A stretch of DNA of 64,000 nucleotides from the NCBI RefSeq assembly GCF_004216715.1, contig NZ_SGXG01000001.1, positions 4,324,501 through 4,388,500 of the forward strand, in the 5' to 3' direction. Positions 1-9,518 of the stretch are shown here, one piece after another. This DNA is from Cecembia calidifontis. Its GTDB lineage: Bacteria > Bacteroidota > Bacteroidia > Cytophagales > Cyclobacteriaceae. The first letter of the stretch is position 1; each line of letters starts with the position of its first letter. Below the pieces are notes generated by a model. It did no database searches. It had not been told where the DNA came from and saw only the letters and a list, made by a program, of their open reading frames with translations. The position numbers were made by a program, and so were the translations under genes.

Positions 1-349
1 CTAAAATCCTCTTATCTTCTTTGAGTGTGCGGATAATCGCTTGATTATTGTGAATACTTACCCTGCTGACAGAAGGCTTTACGGAGCGGACAATATTGTA
101 AAAACCTTTGAATTCTTCAGATAAGCTTATCGGCTGCTCTTCATTTGGTTTGATATCATTATAAAATCGGACATGGGCAGTCCTGTTTAAAATCAGGCCA
201 TCCAATAAATCATTCAATCCATTCATGAAGCCTAACAAAGCAATAAACATCGTGATACTGAACGTCACCCCTACAGCTGCCACCATGGTCTGCTTGATCC
301 TCGCCATCATCAATGCCTTCGCTATCTCAACAATCAGAGCAAACCTCAT
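1..349 (-). CDS. ABC transporter permease, FtsX/MacB type (partial, N-terminal 116 residues)
   Basis: The frame opens with ATG at 349 and runs off the left edge, so only the N-terminus is seen. It reads MRFALIVEIAKALMMARIKQ and continues into one hydrophobic segment (about residues 22-42) and then a soluble stretch. This is the usual layout of MacB/LolE-type permeases: a short cytoplasmic start, TM1, then a large periplasmic domain. The stop of the HlyD adaptor lies 2 bases upstream of this ATG, so the two genes are almost certainly co-transcribed as an export system. Substrate unknown. The family call rests on the first membrane segment and the context only. Confidence 0.7.
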   Translation of the reverse strand, partial: MRFALIVEIAKALMMARIKQTMVAAVGVTFSITMFIALLGFMNGLNDLLDGLILNRTAHVRFYNDIKPNEEQPISLSEEFKGFYNIVRSVKPSVSRVSIHNNQAIIRTLKEDKRIL

Positions 350-351
350 GG

Positions 352-1431
352 TTATGGTTTTTTGAGTTGGGTGCTTTCATCAATACCGCTGAGGATTTCT
401 ACTTTCTGAAAACCTTTGATACCTGTTTCCACAGGAATAGTATCGCCTCTACTTCCTATCACAAATTTTTCCTTCAAAAGGAAGGCCCTGGGAATGGTCA
501 ATACATTTTCTTTGGACTGTATGAGGATATTTGCTTCAAAGTTGAGGTTGGGATACAAGGTTTCCGGCCTCTTAACAAATTCCCCTTCTACAGTAAAGCT
601 TTTGTTCCGCTCATCCATAATGGGATTAATTTTTGTCACTTTGGCTTCAAATACTTCCCCGCGGTAGCTGTCCATCGTGACCATGATTTTTTGTCCAATT
701 TTGACTTTTACTATATCATACTCATCCACCTGCATTTCCAAAAGGAACTCATCCTCATTGCCTATGATCGCAAGGGGAGTCTGGGGATTGACCATTTCAC
801 CTTTTTCTACCAATAGGGCATATACCTTCCCGTTGACTTTACTTTTTAAGAACAGATCGCTTTCCAGAGACTTGGACAGTGCCAAGCTTTTGCTGGCATT
901 TTTTTCATTAAAATCAATTTCCCTTTTTAGATCCTCATACCTTAGCTTGGAAGAGTTAAAGAGGGTCTTCGAGTTTTGAAAACCCAATTCCCTTTGCTCG
1001 AGGTCCACCGCTTTTCCAATTCCCTGTGCCCATAATTTCTTTTGCCTTTCCAGCAAGATGGAATCATTTTCATACCTGCTCTTTGCCAATTCGATATTGA
1101 TCTCCATGTCTTTCAATTTGGCAAGATTCTCCCTGCGGTCTGCATAAGCACGTACAAGTTCAGCGGTTTCCCTGTTCAGACGGGCGGTTTCATTGGTAAT
1201 TTCCAGAATCACATCACCGGAATTTACCCGATCTCCTTCTTTTACATAAATTTCTTTTAATATCCCCGAAGTATTGGCAAATGCACGGTACTGATCTTTT
1301 GCCTTTATCAGACCCGAAGCAAAAACAGATTCGGAAATATTTTCTTTTTGTGGATAGACTGTTTCTTCCTTTTGGCCACATGAAAATTGGAAAAGGATCA
1401 AAAAAAATAAGGCAGGAACCTGTAATCTCAT
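352..1431 (-). CDS. HlyD/MacA-type periplasmic adaptor lipoprotein of an ABC exporter
   Basis: Membrane-fusion (adaptor) subunit expected to bridge an inner-membrane ABC exporter and an outer-membrane channel. The start at 1431 is preferred over a longer frame to 1527 because it yields a clean lipoprotein signal (MRLQVPALFFLILFQFSC, lipid-anchored Cys18). After it come a biotinyl/lipoyl-like strand (VKEGDRVNSGDVILEITN), a long helical hairpin rich in K/E/R/L, the second lipoyl half (LVEKGEMVNPQTPLAIIG), and a beta-barrel domain. Length 359 residues is normal for the family. It ends 2 bases before the permease ATG. Pump specificity cannot be read from the sequence. Confidence 0.85.
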   Translation of the reverse strand: MRLQVPALFFLILFQFSCGQKEETVYPQKENISESVFASGLIKAKDQYRAFANTSGILKEIYVKEGDRVNSGDVILEITNETARLNRETAELVRAYADRRENLAKLKDMEINIELAKSRYENDSILLERQKKLWAQGIGKAVDLEQRELGFQNSKTLFNSSKLRYEDLKREIDFNEKNASKSLALSKSLESDLFLKSKVNGKVYALLVEKGEMVNPQTPLAIIGNEDEFLLEMQVDEYDIVKVKIGQKIMVTMDSYRGEVFEAKVTKINPIMDERNKSFTVEGEFVKRPETLYPNLNFEANILIQSKENVLTIPRAFLLKEKFVIGSRGDTIPVETGIKGFQKVEILSGIDESTQLKKP

Positions 1432-1596
1432 GGTGCTTGGTTTGATTGAAGCTAATTTAATTTGTATTGGAGAAAAAAAATAGTTTTGACGGACATTAAT
1501 TGCACGCAAATTTCTAAACCAAAACATTGTCCTAACCTAAGTCAAAATCAAAATTTTAACCTGTCCCCTAAAGGACCTGAGGACTTCAACATGTTA

Positions 1597-4134
1597 TTAC
1601 TTGGTGGAAGAAGTAAACACTTTAAGTTTAATGTTTTGATTATAGGGCAATTCAGATATATAGACCGGTGAATCTGCTTTTGGTTCCGATCCATCATCTG
1701 TATAGCGGATCAGCAGGCCAGGGGTTTCCACATTGGCGAAAAGATATCCGTCTTTGATCAAAATCCCTGGTTTGGGTAGCCGGGTATTGACCCCCCCAAA
1801 CAAATAATCCAATCTTGGAAGTTCTTTTTGCCCCACTACATTGGCAAATCGGTTCCAATCCTCTTCCCTGGCTTTTAACCTTTTGGCATCATCTTCCATG
1901 GATGTCCAGGCCGGATCCGGTGCCCAGGCCCTTTCCACCAGCCCCAACATTTTGGGCAATAAATAATATTCCATCATCTGCTGACCTTTTACTGTTTCAG
2001 TCCACAGTTGCCCTTGAATTCCTTTGATATTTTTCTTCCCTTCAGCTGATAGTTTTGCCTTTCCTTTTGCCAGGACTTTATGGTCAATAGGATTTCCATA
2101 CATATCTGTATCATTGGAAATAAAATTATTCAAGGGAACCATCCGCCAGGCAGCTTTGAGATCCACATAACCTGACCACTCATGACCTGGTTCATCGGGA
2201 TCGAGGTTATAAGCCAGGTCGAAGTAAATATTGGAAGAATTACAGATAATCACTTCATATCCGGCATTGGCCAGTTGGTAAGCCATATCTTCACCTCCCC
2301 AGCCTGCCACCGCATTCCAGGCATACACCCTGAAGCCCGCATCTGCAAATACAGGGTTAGGGCGGGCGGTTCTTTTGCCCTTTTCCTCTACCTCCATCTG
2401 ACCTATTTCTTCCCAGCCTGCCGTTTGAATTCCTTTTTCTTGGAACATTTTACTGATTCTGGTATAAAAATAATTGGGCAGATCATGCACATGCCGAAGA
2501 TCTGCATGTTCGGCAATGAATTTTTGACAGATTGGAGAACCTTCCCATACCCCCCGGGGAACCTCATCCCCTCCTGTATGAAAGGTCTGTATGGGAACAC
2601 CCGATGCTGCATACATGGCCAGAATTTCATCTATTACTTTTTCATAAAAGGTAAATGCAGACTCCTGGCAGATACAGATGGTATTTCCTCTAAAATTCTG
2701 GGCAGATAGATATACCGATTGGTCCCCAAAATCCTCCAATAAAAATTCCCTTGCACCAGCTTCATCCCCTGCTGCCATCTTAGTTTGATATCTTTTTCTC
2801 ATGGCAAGAATAGCAGCCCTGGAATGTGCAGGAACCCCTATTTCAGGAATTACCTCAATATGCCTTTCCTTGGCATACCGGAGTATTTCCTTGAAATCTT
2901 CCACTGTGTAAAATCCGGAGCCGTTGGGAGATAGATCTTTGTCAGGTCCAGATCCATAATAGGGCCAAAGGAAGTCTTTTTCTTCTTTGGAATGTCCTCT
3001 TTTGCTGCCTACTTCGGTGAGTTCGGGTAACCCTGGAATCTCAATCCTCCATCCCTCATCATTGGCAAGGTTCAAATGGAACACATTCAACTTATAAAAT
3101 GCCATCAGGTCCAAGAGTTTGAGTACCGCTTTTTTAGTCTGAAAATTCCTGGCTACATCTAAGAACAAGCCTCTGTGCTCAAATCTTGGGGCATCTTGAA
3201 TGGAAATTTTGTTAAAGCGGAGTTCAGTTTGGTTCCCTTCAAAAAAATCCACCGGAAGTAGGGCCAAAAGCGACTGAAATGCATAAAAAGCCCCTTGCTC
3301 TTGGGAAGCTTCTATGACAATTTGCTCTCCCACATCAAGCCTATACCCTTCTTTGCCCAAATCGGTCTTGCTTTTCCTTACCTTTATTGCCGCAGGATTA
3401 GAATTTCCTTCTTGGATTTTCACCTGAAAATAGGGACTCAGCTGCTTTGCAAAAAATTCGGTTGCATCCTGAAAAGCCCCGGCATCTATCCCCACATCGC
3501 CCTTTAAGACCAAATCACCTTCTTTCCATTGGTAAGCTTTGGGACTGGGCAAAAAGGGACTGATGCTTTTTGGATCAAGGAGTCTTGTATTTATGTTTTG
3601 CTCAAACAAATAAGCTGCTGTAGGAATGGGAAAGGGTTTCCCGTCGACAGCTTTCAATTGGTCTTCCAGCGTAAAGGCTTTGGTGGAATAGTTCTCTAAA
3701 ACATAACCCACTTCCTGCTCCCCAAAAACAATGTACACACCATCCGGAACATGGCTGTTCTTTGTCAGAAAATTCCCGGATTGGTAAATTATTTCATATT
3801 GATCCCCTGGCTTCAACACAGGAAATTCTTTCTTGGGCCGCATCCTGAAAAAATCACCTGACAATTGTTCAATCTCTACCTCACCGGAAAGGATTTCGGG
3901 CTGAAGGGACAAAAAAATGGTATTGAAATAAATCTCCCAATTGGGTAACATCTCATACTTCCCCTTATTGGCCAAAGTGAATTTTGCCTGATGGGAGGGC
4001 CTGGGATCAACCTTATTATCCAATAACTCCCAGTGCAAATGGATTTCATCCGGATTGACGTGCTTGACTTCGGAAACGCATCCAAGAAAGGATAAAACAA
4101 GAAAGATTGAAAGAAAGGGTCGCAACATCGGCAC
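1597..4134 (-). CDS. Beta-N-acetylhexosaminidase, GH20, lipoprotein
   Basis: Removes terminal beta-linked GlcNAc/GalNAc from chitin-like or glycan oligosaccharides by substrate-assisted catalysis. Signal II with lipobox LSFLGC (Cys19 from the first Met, or Cys17 if the Met at 4128 is used), so it is probably anchored in the periplasm or at the outer membrane. Domains in order: an N-terminal CHB_HEX-like beta domain (about 30-150), GH20b (about 170-300), the catalytic TIM barrel (about 315-760), and a short C-terminal CHB_HEX_C-like domain with TDDGSEP. The catalytic pair is D523-E524 in HTGGDEVP. 845 residues fits the long Bacteroidota type. It is divergent from the NagX-like gene at 4297, which may handle the liberated sugar. 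Confidence 0.93.
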   Translation of the reverse strand: MPMLRPFLSIFLVLSFLGCVSEVKHVNPDEIHLHWELLDNKVDPRPSHQAKFTLANKGKYEMLPNWEIYFNTIFLSLQPEILSGEVEIEQLSGDFFRMRPKKEFPVLKPGDQYEIIYQSGNFLTKNSHVPDGVYIVFGEQEVGYVLENYSTKAFTLEDQLKAVDGKPFPIPTAAYLFEQNINTRLLDPKSISPFLPSPKAYQWKEGDLVLKGDVGIDAGAFQDATEFFAKQLSPYFQVKIQEGNSNPAAIKVRKSKTDLGKEGYRLDVGEQIVIEASQEQGAFYAFQSLLALLPVDFFEGNQTELRFNKISIQDAPRFEHRGLFLDVARNFQTKKAVLKLLDLMAFYKLNVFHLNLANDEGWRIEIPGLPELTEVGSKRGHSKEEKDFLWPYYGSGPDKDLSPNGSGFYTVEDFKEILRYAKERHIEVIPEIGVPAHSRAAILAMRKRYQTKMAAGDEAGAREFLLEDFGDQSVYLSAQNFRGNTICICQESAFTFYEKVIDEILAMYAASGVPIQTFHTGGDEVPRGVWEGSPICQKFIAEHADLRHVHDLPNYFYTRISKMFQEKGIQTAGWEEIGQMEVEEKGKRTARPNPVFADAGFRVYAWNAVAGWGGEDMAYQLANAGYEVIICNSSNIYFDLAYNLDPDEPGHEWSGYVDLKAAWRMVPLNNFISNDTDMYGNPIDHKVLAKGKAKLSAEGKKNIKGIQGQLWTETVKGQQMMEYYLLPKMLGLVERAWAPDPAWTSMEDDAKRLKAREEDWNRFANVVGQKELPRLDYLFGGVNTRLPKPGILIKDGYLFANVETPGLLIRYTDDGSEPKADSPVYISELPYNQNIKLKVFTSSTK

Positions 4135-4296
4135 AATAATTTGAGGAGCAGAGAATTACAAGTCTATTAAGTTAGGCAATCCGAATAAAAACCGCCAGCT
4201 TTTAACCAAAAAAATATTTTATTATCAAATTCTTTTCTTAAATTTTCGAGGAAGTTAATTCACCCAAAACAATATTTAACATAACCCAAAACCACT

Positions 4297-5445
4297 ATGT
4301 CTCAACAAACGCCTTTAGGAGTTCCATTACAGGAAAGATATTTAGCCCTCGATGTATTGAGGGGACTTACCATTGCGCTGATGGTAATAGTGAATACCCC
4401 TGGTAGCTGGTCCCATATGTATGCCCCATTCATGCATGCGGATTGGCATGGATTTACCATTACCGACCTTGTATTCCCTACTTTCCTATTTGTGGTAGGC
4501 AATGCTATGAGTTTCAGTATGAAGAAGCTCGAACAAATGGAACAAGGTCCCTTCCTTAAGAAAGTATTCAAAAGAACATTTCTGATATTCATCATCGGAT
4601 GGTTGCTGAACGCCTTTCCTTTTGTGGATTACAGCCCTGAAACAGGGTATACCATGATCAATTGGCTGGAAGTACGCTTATTGGGAGTCCTTCAAAGAAT
4701 AGCGCTTTGTTACATGTTGGCCTCACTCATTTTATATTATTTTGGAAAGCGTGGTGCCATTATTTTCAGTGTGGTTACGCTACTGGCCTATTGGGGCGTA
4801 TTGTATTACTTCGGAGATGCAGAAGACCCTTATTCTTTGGCAGGAAATGCTGTTTTGAAATTGGATTTATGGTTAATCGGAGCCAAATATCTGTATATGG
4901 GAGAAGGCATCCCTTTTGAACCCGAAGGCATCCTGAGTACCTTTCCATCGGTGGTCAATGTAATTGCAGGCTATTTTGCCGGAAAAGCTATTCAGCAATG
5001 GGGCAATAACAGCAAAACCGTGAAAAACCTGATTATCTGGGGCATCGGATTGATTGTTGTATGCCTGATCTGGGACATGGGGTTCCCTATCAACAAAAAA
5101 ATATGGACAAGTCCCTATGTACTTTTAACAGTCGGGTTAGACCTGCTCCTCATGGCATTCCTGGTGCTTGTGATCGAGGTTTGGCAAAAAAGAAACTGGA
5201 CCTATCCCTTGGAAGTTTTTGGTAGGAATCCATTGATACTTTATATATTATCCGGTGTTGTAATTACTCTTATGTACAATATTTGGATCGGAGAAAACAC
5301 CTTGAAGGCAATCATCTACGAAAATCTTTTTACAAGTTGGCTAAGTCCCAAGGATGCTTCACTGCTATTCTCCATTACCTACATGTTGTTAATCTGGCTG
5401 ATCGGACTTTGGATGGACAAGAAAAAAATCTACATCAAAGTCTGA
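4297..5445 (+). CDS. NagX-like multi-pass membrane protein (DUF5009 / heparan-alpha-glucosaminide acetyltransferase-like)
   Basis: Integral membrane protein of 382 residues and about ten hydrophobic segments. The N-terminal block RYLALDVLRGLTIALMVIVN followed by the HADWHGFTITDLVFPTFLF segment is characteristic of the COG4299 family, which includes lysosomal HGSNAT and bacterial NagX. HGSNAT acetylates terminal glucosamine across a membrane. Bacterial members often sit in N-acetylglucosamine operons, but their activity is not generally proven. Here it is divergently transcribed from a GH20 hexosaminidase, which supports a GlcNAc role (inference). Its stop lies 7 bases from the stop of the convergent lptD-like gene. 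Confidence 0.85.
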   Translation: MSQQTPLGVPLQERYLALDVLRGLTIALMVIVNTPGSWSHMYAPFMHADWHGFTITDLVFPTFLFVVGNAMSFSMKKLEQMEQGPFLKKVFKRTFLIFIIGWLLNAFPFVDYSPETGYTMINWLEVRLLGVLQRIALCYMLASLILYYFGKRGAIIFSVVTLLAYWGVLYYFGDAEDPYSLAGNAVLKLDLWLIGAKYLYMGEGIPFEPEGILSTFPSVVNVIAGYFAGKAIQQWGNNSKTVKNLIIWGIGLIVVCLIWDMGFPINKKIWTSPYVLLTVGLDLLLMAFLVLVIEVWQKRNWTYPLEVFGRNPLILYILSGVVITLMYNIWIGENTLKAIIYENLFTSWLSPKDASLLFSITYMLLIWLIGLWMDKKKIYIKV

Positions 5446-5461
5446 CAGGGTCTTACCTGTC
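5444..5461. terminator. Small hairpin spanning the stop codons of two convergent genes
   Basis: GACAGG (5444-5449) pairs with CCTGTC (5456-5461) across a six-base loop. The stem overlaps the NagX-like TGA at 5443-5445, and the lptD-like stop codon (5453-5455) sits in the loop. There is no T-run, so it may act as a weak bidirectional barrier or only as an RNA 3'-end structure. Confidence 0.35.
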
Positions 5462-8221
5462 GAAGAACGACCTTCTTCGGGAAACTTTCAAGTCTTGGAG
5501 AATCGATGATTTGACCCTGATATCCACATTATAAGACGTGAACCGCCCAAATGGAATCCAATTGACGTTCATTTGCCAGCAATGTAAGTCCCTGGCAATT
5601 CCGATCATGGTTTGGGTAATTTGGGCGGTTCTAAAATCATAACCACCGTTAAAATTGATTTTCCATTTATCAGAAATCTTCACATCCCCATTGATATTGA
5701 CGGCAGAAGTAATGTTGGTCTGACCGTTTTGTGAGCGGGAATAGGCAATATTGTATCCAAATCCAAGATTCCATGGAATATCCCAATCAATATATTGGGA
5801 AGGATCATTCACTATCCTGTTGATTTCTTCTTCCACAAATTCATTCATAATTCCTCCCTGTTGTAAGAAGTCATTTGTAATTTGTTCCCTTACCTCCCCA
5901 GGGGATCTGCCATTCCTACTTGGATTTAAGCTACCATTGATGTTCATTTGAAGCGAGCGCAAGGTACCTATCCCCTGCCCTGCAGTCCAGGCAAATTGAT
6001 TTACCCTTCTCTCTATCAATTGCCCTTGGCTATTCAGGGATTGCCTCCTGGCATAGGGGTCAATATTCCCGGAAAAGTTGACCGATACTTTATCTTCAAA
6101 AAACGAAGTCCTGGTGTTGAAATTGAGAGGCGCGAGATTGAATGAATCTGCGGCGAAATTATAATTGGTTGACAGGTTCAAAGACTGCAACAAAGGAATT
6201 TTTTTCGATTTTCCATCTCCTGATTCCTCATCCCCTCTGATTTTGGCCTCCACCACGTTTCTCAAATTAAAACTGATTGCCCTGGCCTCACCCAGTGGAG
6301 CACCGCCAAAAATAAATCCCTGATGCCTGGAGAATAGCTGGGACCTTCCTGAACTATCCACCTGGACCCATTGGTAATAGCCAAAAGCGGGATTAGAAAA
6401 ATCCGGTGTGTAATTAAAACCAATGGAGGGCTGCATATGGTGACGGATAGCTTCAATTTTCTTCTTTCCCTTGAAATTGTAAAAACCGTAAATATTGGTG
6501 TTCATATTGAATGAGCTATTATAAAAGCTCACCCTATTAAAACCTGGCTCGAGGATTTTATCTACCCTGTTTTCTGCCGGATTATAGAAAAAATTAATCC
6601 TTTCCAGGTACCAAAGTTCCGTGAGGTTCATGGAAGCCGTACCTGTAAAATATTTGAATAAAGTAAAATTGGAAGTAATAGGTATGGTATTTCTGGCTCC
6701 ATTGTCCGCATCCGCCAAAAGCTGTGGCAGATTAGCCAGGTTAAAGGGAAGTACATTGGGCTGATTAAAATCTGTCACACCTTGATTTTGTTGCAGTACA
6801 CTGTTTTCCACTCCAAAATTTGGGGTAATCCTGTTGTTGATGGAATTTTGCAGGTTAAAATTCCAGGCCACGTTAAAGGTCTTAAGCGGCTCAAATTTTA
6901 CATTTTGAAAAGGATTTTGCCTGTTCATGTTAACGGAAATATCCGGCAAAATAAGGTTCACTTCATCTGTCTGCACGTTTTGGGAATGCCTCAAATTCGC
7001 AGACATGCTGAAGGGTGTTCCCTGAAAAGTTTTACTGTAGGAAACGTTGGAGGAAAATTCAGAATTGACATTGGTGATGAAACTTGTCGGATTGATGACC
7101 ACATTGTTGTAATTGGTCGTACCGGCATTGACGGAAGCAGAAAACCTGGAATTTCCTCGCGATTCAGGTTGATGGGACCACCTTACCCAGACCGTATTAT
7201 AATCCAGAGGATTCAACTCTGTCAATGGACTTTTGAATCTTTGGTAATCCAGATCAAAAGAACCATTAAAGCGGTATCTTTTTTTATAAATGGTGGCAGC
7301 TTTGGCACCATATCCACCCTGTGAATAAACATCCCCGGTCACACGGGTATGGATATAATCATTGAAAGCAAAGTAATATCCAAAGTTGCGCAGGAAAAAT
7401 CCCCTGACCTGTTCCTGTCCATAGGAAGGGAATACAATTCCTGAAGCTTTCTCATCCGGAGTATCTGGAATGATACCAAAAGGCAGGCCAGCAGGCGTGG
7501 GAATATTATTGAAATAGAGATTAAAAGGTCCCGTGACGACCTGTTTGCCCCTGATGGATTTGATCTTGGCCGCACTGATATGCCAGTGGGGCGTGGCCAG
7601 GTTACAGGTGGTGTAGTACCCATGGTCCAGATAAATACTGCCATCCTGGTCTTTTTTGATCGTAGTACCGCGCAAAAGCCCATCCTGCTGTTCGGTGACC
7701 ACATCTTTAATGATGGCTTTCTGGCTCTTGAAATTATACCGCATCTCTTTGCGGATTTCATAAGTGGTATTTCCCTCCTTGAAAATGGGATTTCCGATGA
7801 TATTCCCCAAGCTATCGGTCACTCCGGTTGCAAAGAGTTCACTTTTATCCCAATCTATAATGATCAAATCAGCATCTAACCTTATATTGCCGTATTCGAA
7901 CCAGGCATCATTATAAAGGTAAACCCTGTTCTGGGTAAAATCCGTAATGATACTATCTTCAGCATAGTATTTGATGGTAGTTTGGATATCGCTCTTGGGA
8001 GGAACTACAGTGGTGGTATCTGTTTTGGGGATTGTGTCCTGGACTTCTTGAAGCGGATCCAGGTCAGGAAGAACCAAAGAGTTGGGATTTAAAACAGTAT
8101 CTGGTGCAACGATTCTTCGTTCCGGCGCTGAAGTTTGGCCTCTTTTTTGAGCCATAGCACCCTGGGGAATGGACCAGAGCGGAATTAGAATCAGGAGCAA
8201 ACAGATCCAAGTATTACGCAC
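5453..8221 (-). CDS. lptD: LptD-like LPS-assembly outer-membrane protein
   Basis: Large outer-membrane beta-barrel expected to insert LPS into the outer leaflet together with LptE. It starts with a signal peptide (hydrophobic residues 7-20, cleavage near GAMAQ). A Pro/Thr-rich linker follows, then an OstA/LptA-like periplasmic region (about 85-240, with repeated short strands such as YLYNDAWFEYGNIRLDADLI), and a long barrel of alternating aromatic strands to the end. 922 residues matches the long Bacteroidota form. It is convergent with the NagX-like gene and divergent from the amidase; the 66-base gap at 8222-8287 must hold both promoters. Family assignment is from architecture and characteristic segments. 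Confidence 0.85.
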   Translation of the reverse strand: MRNTWICLLLILIPLWSIPQGAMAQKRGQTSAPERRIVAPDTVLNPNSLVLPDLDPLQEVQDTIPKTDTTTVVPPKSDIQTTIKYYAEDSIITDFTQNRVYLYNDAWFEYGNIRLDADLIIIDWDKSELFATGVTDSLGNIIGNPIFKEGNTTYEIRKEMRYNFKSQKAIIKDVVTEQQDGLLRGTTIKKDQDGSIYLDHGYYTTCNLATPHWHISAAKIKSIRGKQVVTGPFNLYFNNIPTPAGLPFGIIPDTPDEKASGIVFPSYGQEQVRGFFLRNFGYYFAFNDYIHTRVTGDVYSQGGYGAKAATIYKKRYRFNGSFDLDYQRFKSPLTELNPLDYNTVWVRWSHQPESRGNSRFSASVNAGTTNYNNVVINPTSFITNVNSEFSSNVSYSKTFQGTPFSMSANLRHSQNVQTDEVNLILPDISVNMNRQNPFQNVKFEPLKTFNVAWNFNLQNSINNRITPNFGVENSVLQQNQGVTDFNQPNVLPFNLANLPQLLADADNGARNTIPITSNFTLFKYFTGTASMNLTELWYLERINFFYNPAENRVDKILEPGFNRVSFYNSSFNMNTNIYGFYNFKGKKKIEAIRHHMQPSIGFNYTPDFSNPAFGYYQWVQVDSSGRSQLFSRHQGFIFGGAPLGEARAISFNLRNVVEAKIRGDEESGDGKSKKIPLLQSLNLSTNYNFAADSFNLAPLNFNTRTSFFEDKVSVNFSGNIDPYARRQSLNSQGQLIERRVNQFAWTAGQGIGTLRSLQMNINGSLNPSRNGRSPGEVREQITNDFLQQGGIMNEFVEEEINRIVNDPSQYIDWDIPWNLGFGYNIAYSRSQNGQTNITSAVNINGDVKISDKWKINFNGGYDFRTAQITQTMIGIARDLHCWQMNVNWIPFGRFTSYNVDIRVKSSILQDLKVSRRRSFFDR

Positions 8222-8264
8222 TTACTATTTCTATTTGTTTAAAAATTTATAAATTTTACGCGGG

Positions 8265-8272
8265 CAAAGTTA
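8265..8272 (-). promoter_or_regulatory. Putative Bacteroidota -7 element for lptD
   Basis: Read on the minus strand this is TAACTTTG, an exact TAnnTTTG match, 43 bases before the lptD ATG. No good -33 TTG was found at normal spacing, so the call rests on the -7 element and its position between divergent genes. Confidence 0.4.
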
Positions 8273-8287
8273 ATAGTATTCACACGC

Positions 8288-9088
8288 ATGAGAAGATTTA
8301 AAGTTAAAAATATTCTTACTATTTCGTTACTGACTACATTTTTTCTTCTAAGTGGCTTTTCATCCACCGGTTCTAAAGCACCGGAATACAGACTCAAGCG
8401 TGTTGTAATAGACGCCGGCCATGGCGGCAAAGACCCCGGAGCTTTGGGCGCTTACAGCAAAGAAAAGGACATTGCCCTTGCTGTGGCACTGCAGGTGGGC
8501 AAATATGTACAAGAACACCTTCCAGGTGTGGAAGTCATTTACACCAGAAAATCAGACGTGTTTCTGGAATTAAAGGAAAGGTCCAATATTGCCAACAGGA
8601 ATAAGGCGGATCTTTTCATCTCTATCCATTGCAATGCCGCCGCCAACAAAGGGGTTTATGGAACCGAAACTTTTGTGATGGGAACCAAAAACTTTGAAGC
8701 CAACTTTGATATCGTAAAAAGGGAAAATTCCGTAATCCTATTGGAAGATAATTACAAGGAAAATTATGAGGGTTTTGACCCTTCATCTCCTGAATCTTAC
8801 ATGATGTTCAACCTCATGCAAAAGGCATTTATCTCCAATAGTATATCTTTGGCCGCAAAAATCGAAAATGATTTCAGCACAAGGGTTAACCGCTCCAGCA
8901 GAGGGGTTAAGCAGGCACCGTTTTATGTGCTGTGGACCACCAGTATGCCCTCCGTCCTGGTAGAGCTGGGCTTTATTTCCAATACCAATGAAGAAAAATT
9001 TTTGAACAGCAAAGAAGGCCAAACTTACCTCGCCTCAGCCATTTACCGTTCGATCAAGGCATACAAAGAGGAACTGGAAGAGCTTTAA
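8288..9088 (+). CDS. N-acetylmuramoyl-L-alanine amidase (Amidase_3)
   Basis: Zinc amidase that cleaves the bond between MurNAc and the stem-peptide L-Ala in the periplasm, needed for septal peptidoglycan splitting. An N-terminal signal/anchor segment (residues 9-24) is followed by a single catalytic domain. The expected zinc and catalytic residues are present: H45 in VVIDAGHGGKDPG, E59 in SKEKD, H114 in ISIHCNA, and the late Glu in VELGFISN. 266 residues, with no SPOR or LysM domain visible, so targeting is probably by partner proteins. It is followed within 20 bases by a terminator hairpin, so it looks monocistronic. Confidence 0.93.
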   Translation: MRRFKVKNILTISLLTTFFLLSGFSSTGSKAPEYRLKRVVIDAGHGGKDPGALGAYSKEKDIALAVALQVGKYVQEHLPGVEVIYTRKSDVFLELKERSNIANRNKADLFISIHCNAAANKGVYGTETFVMGTKNFEANFDIVKRENSVILLEDNYKENYEGFDPSSPESYMMFNLMQKAFISNSISLAAKIENDFSTRVNRSSRGVKQAPFYVLWTTSMPSVLVELGFISNTNEEKFLNSKEGQTYLASAIYRSIKAYKEELEEL

Positions 9089-9106
9089 AATCAAGGAGGT
9101 ATTCCA

Positions 9107-9129
9107 AAAAAGCCCCATCTAGGCTTTTT
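9107..9129 (+). terminator. Intrinsic terminator after the amidase gene
   Basis: AAAAAGCC (9107-9114) and GGCTTTTT (9122-9129) form an 8-bp stem with a seven-base loop, and the U-rich strand lies on the 3' side. It starts 18 bases after the amidase stop. Confidence 0.7.
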
Positions 9130-9518
9130 CCTTATCTGCGTTCATCATTATTCATCCCGCCTGGCGGGACAAGCTTTGTGGTTCAATCTGATCACACCTG
9201 CTTCAAAAAATCCTTTTCTTTTACAAATACGGTCTACCGAAACTTCAAAACTCCCACACTTTCAACACTCCTGATTCTCTCCTCTCTGTGTATCTCGGTG
9301 TCTTCTTTGTGTATCTCGTTGTAATTGAAAAACCCTTTTTGCAAAAAAAAAGCTTCTCAACCCTCAAAGCTATGCCATCTCGAAATCCGGATTTTCACAC
9401 TCTTTTTTTTCCTACTCTTCACTCTGGGCCCTCACCCAAAAGCTCTACCGGAGCTTTTTTTAACGCTAGTACCTCATCATAATTCATTCTTCACTCAACA
9501 TTCTTCATTCAAAATCCA
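9130..9518. other. Gene-free spacer with R2 repeat and pyrimidine-rich tract
   Basis: No convincing gene. It contains CCCGCCTGGCGGGAC followed by a segment (9165-9195) that recurs near 44330, directly before an R1 copy. An R2 repeat with two degenerate GTGTATCTCG units lies at 9288-9340 and recurs at about 50262 and 50440. A degenerate TTCATTC-type tract at about 9475-9518 runs straight into the stop codon of ribE. The short frames here have no protein character. Confidence 0.6.

Noticed and set aside
313..816. Plus-strand frame of 167 codons at the window start
   Set aside because: It lies antisense to the HlyD adaptor and permease, which have clear motifs and signal sequences.
1432..1527. 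Longer N-terminus for the HlyD adaptor
   Set aside because: It would bury the lipoprotein signal, including the lipobox Cys, behind 32 residues without membrane character.
6782..7324. Plus-strand frame of 180 codons inside lptD
   Set aside because: Antisense shadow of the LptD barrel, whose alternating strands give long open frames on the other strand.
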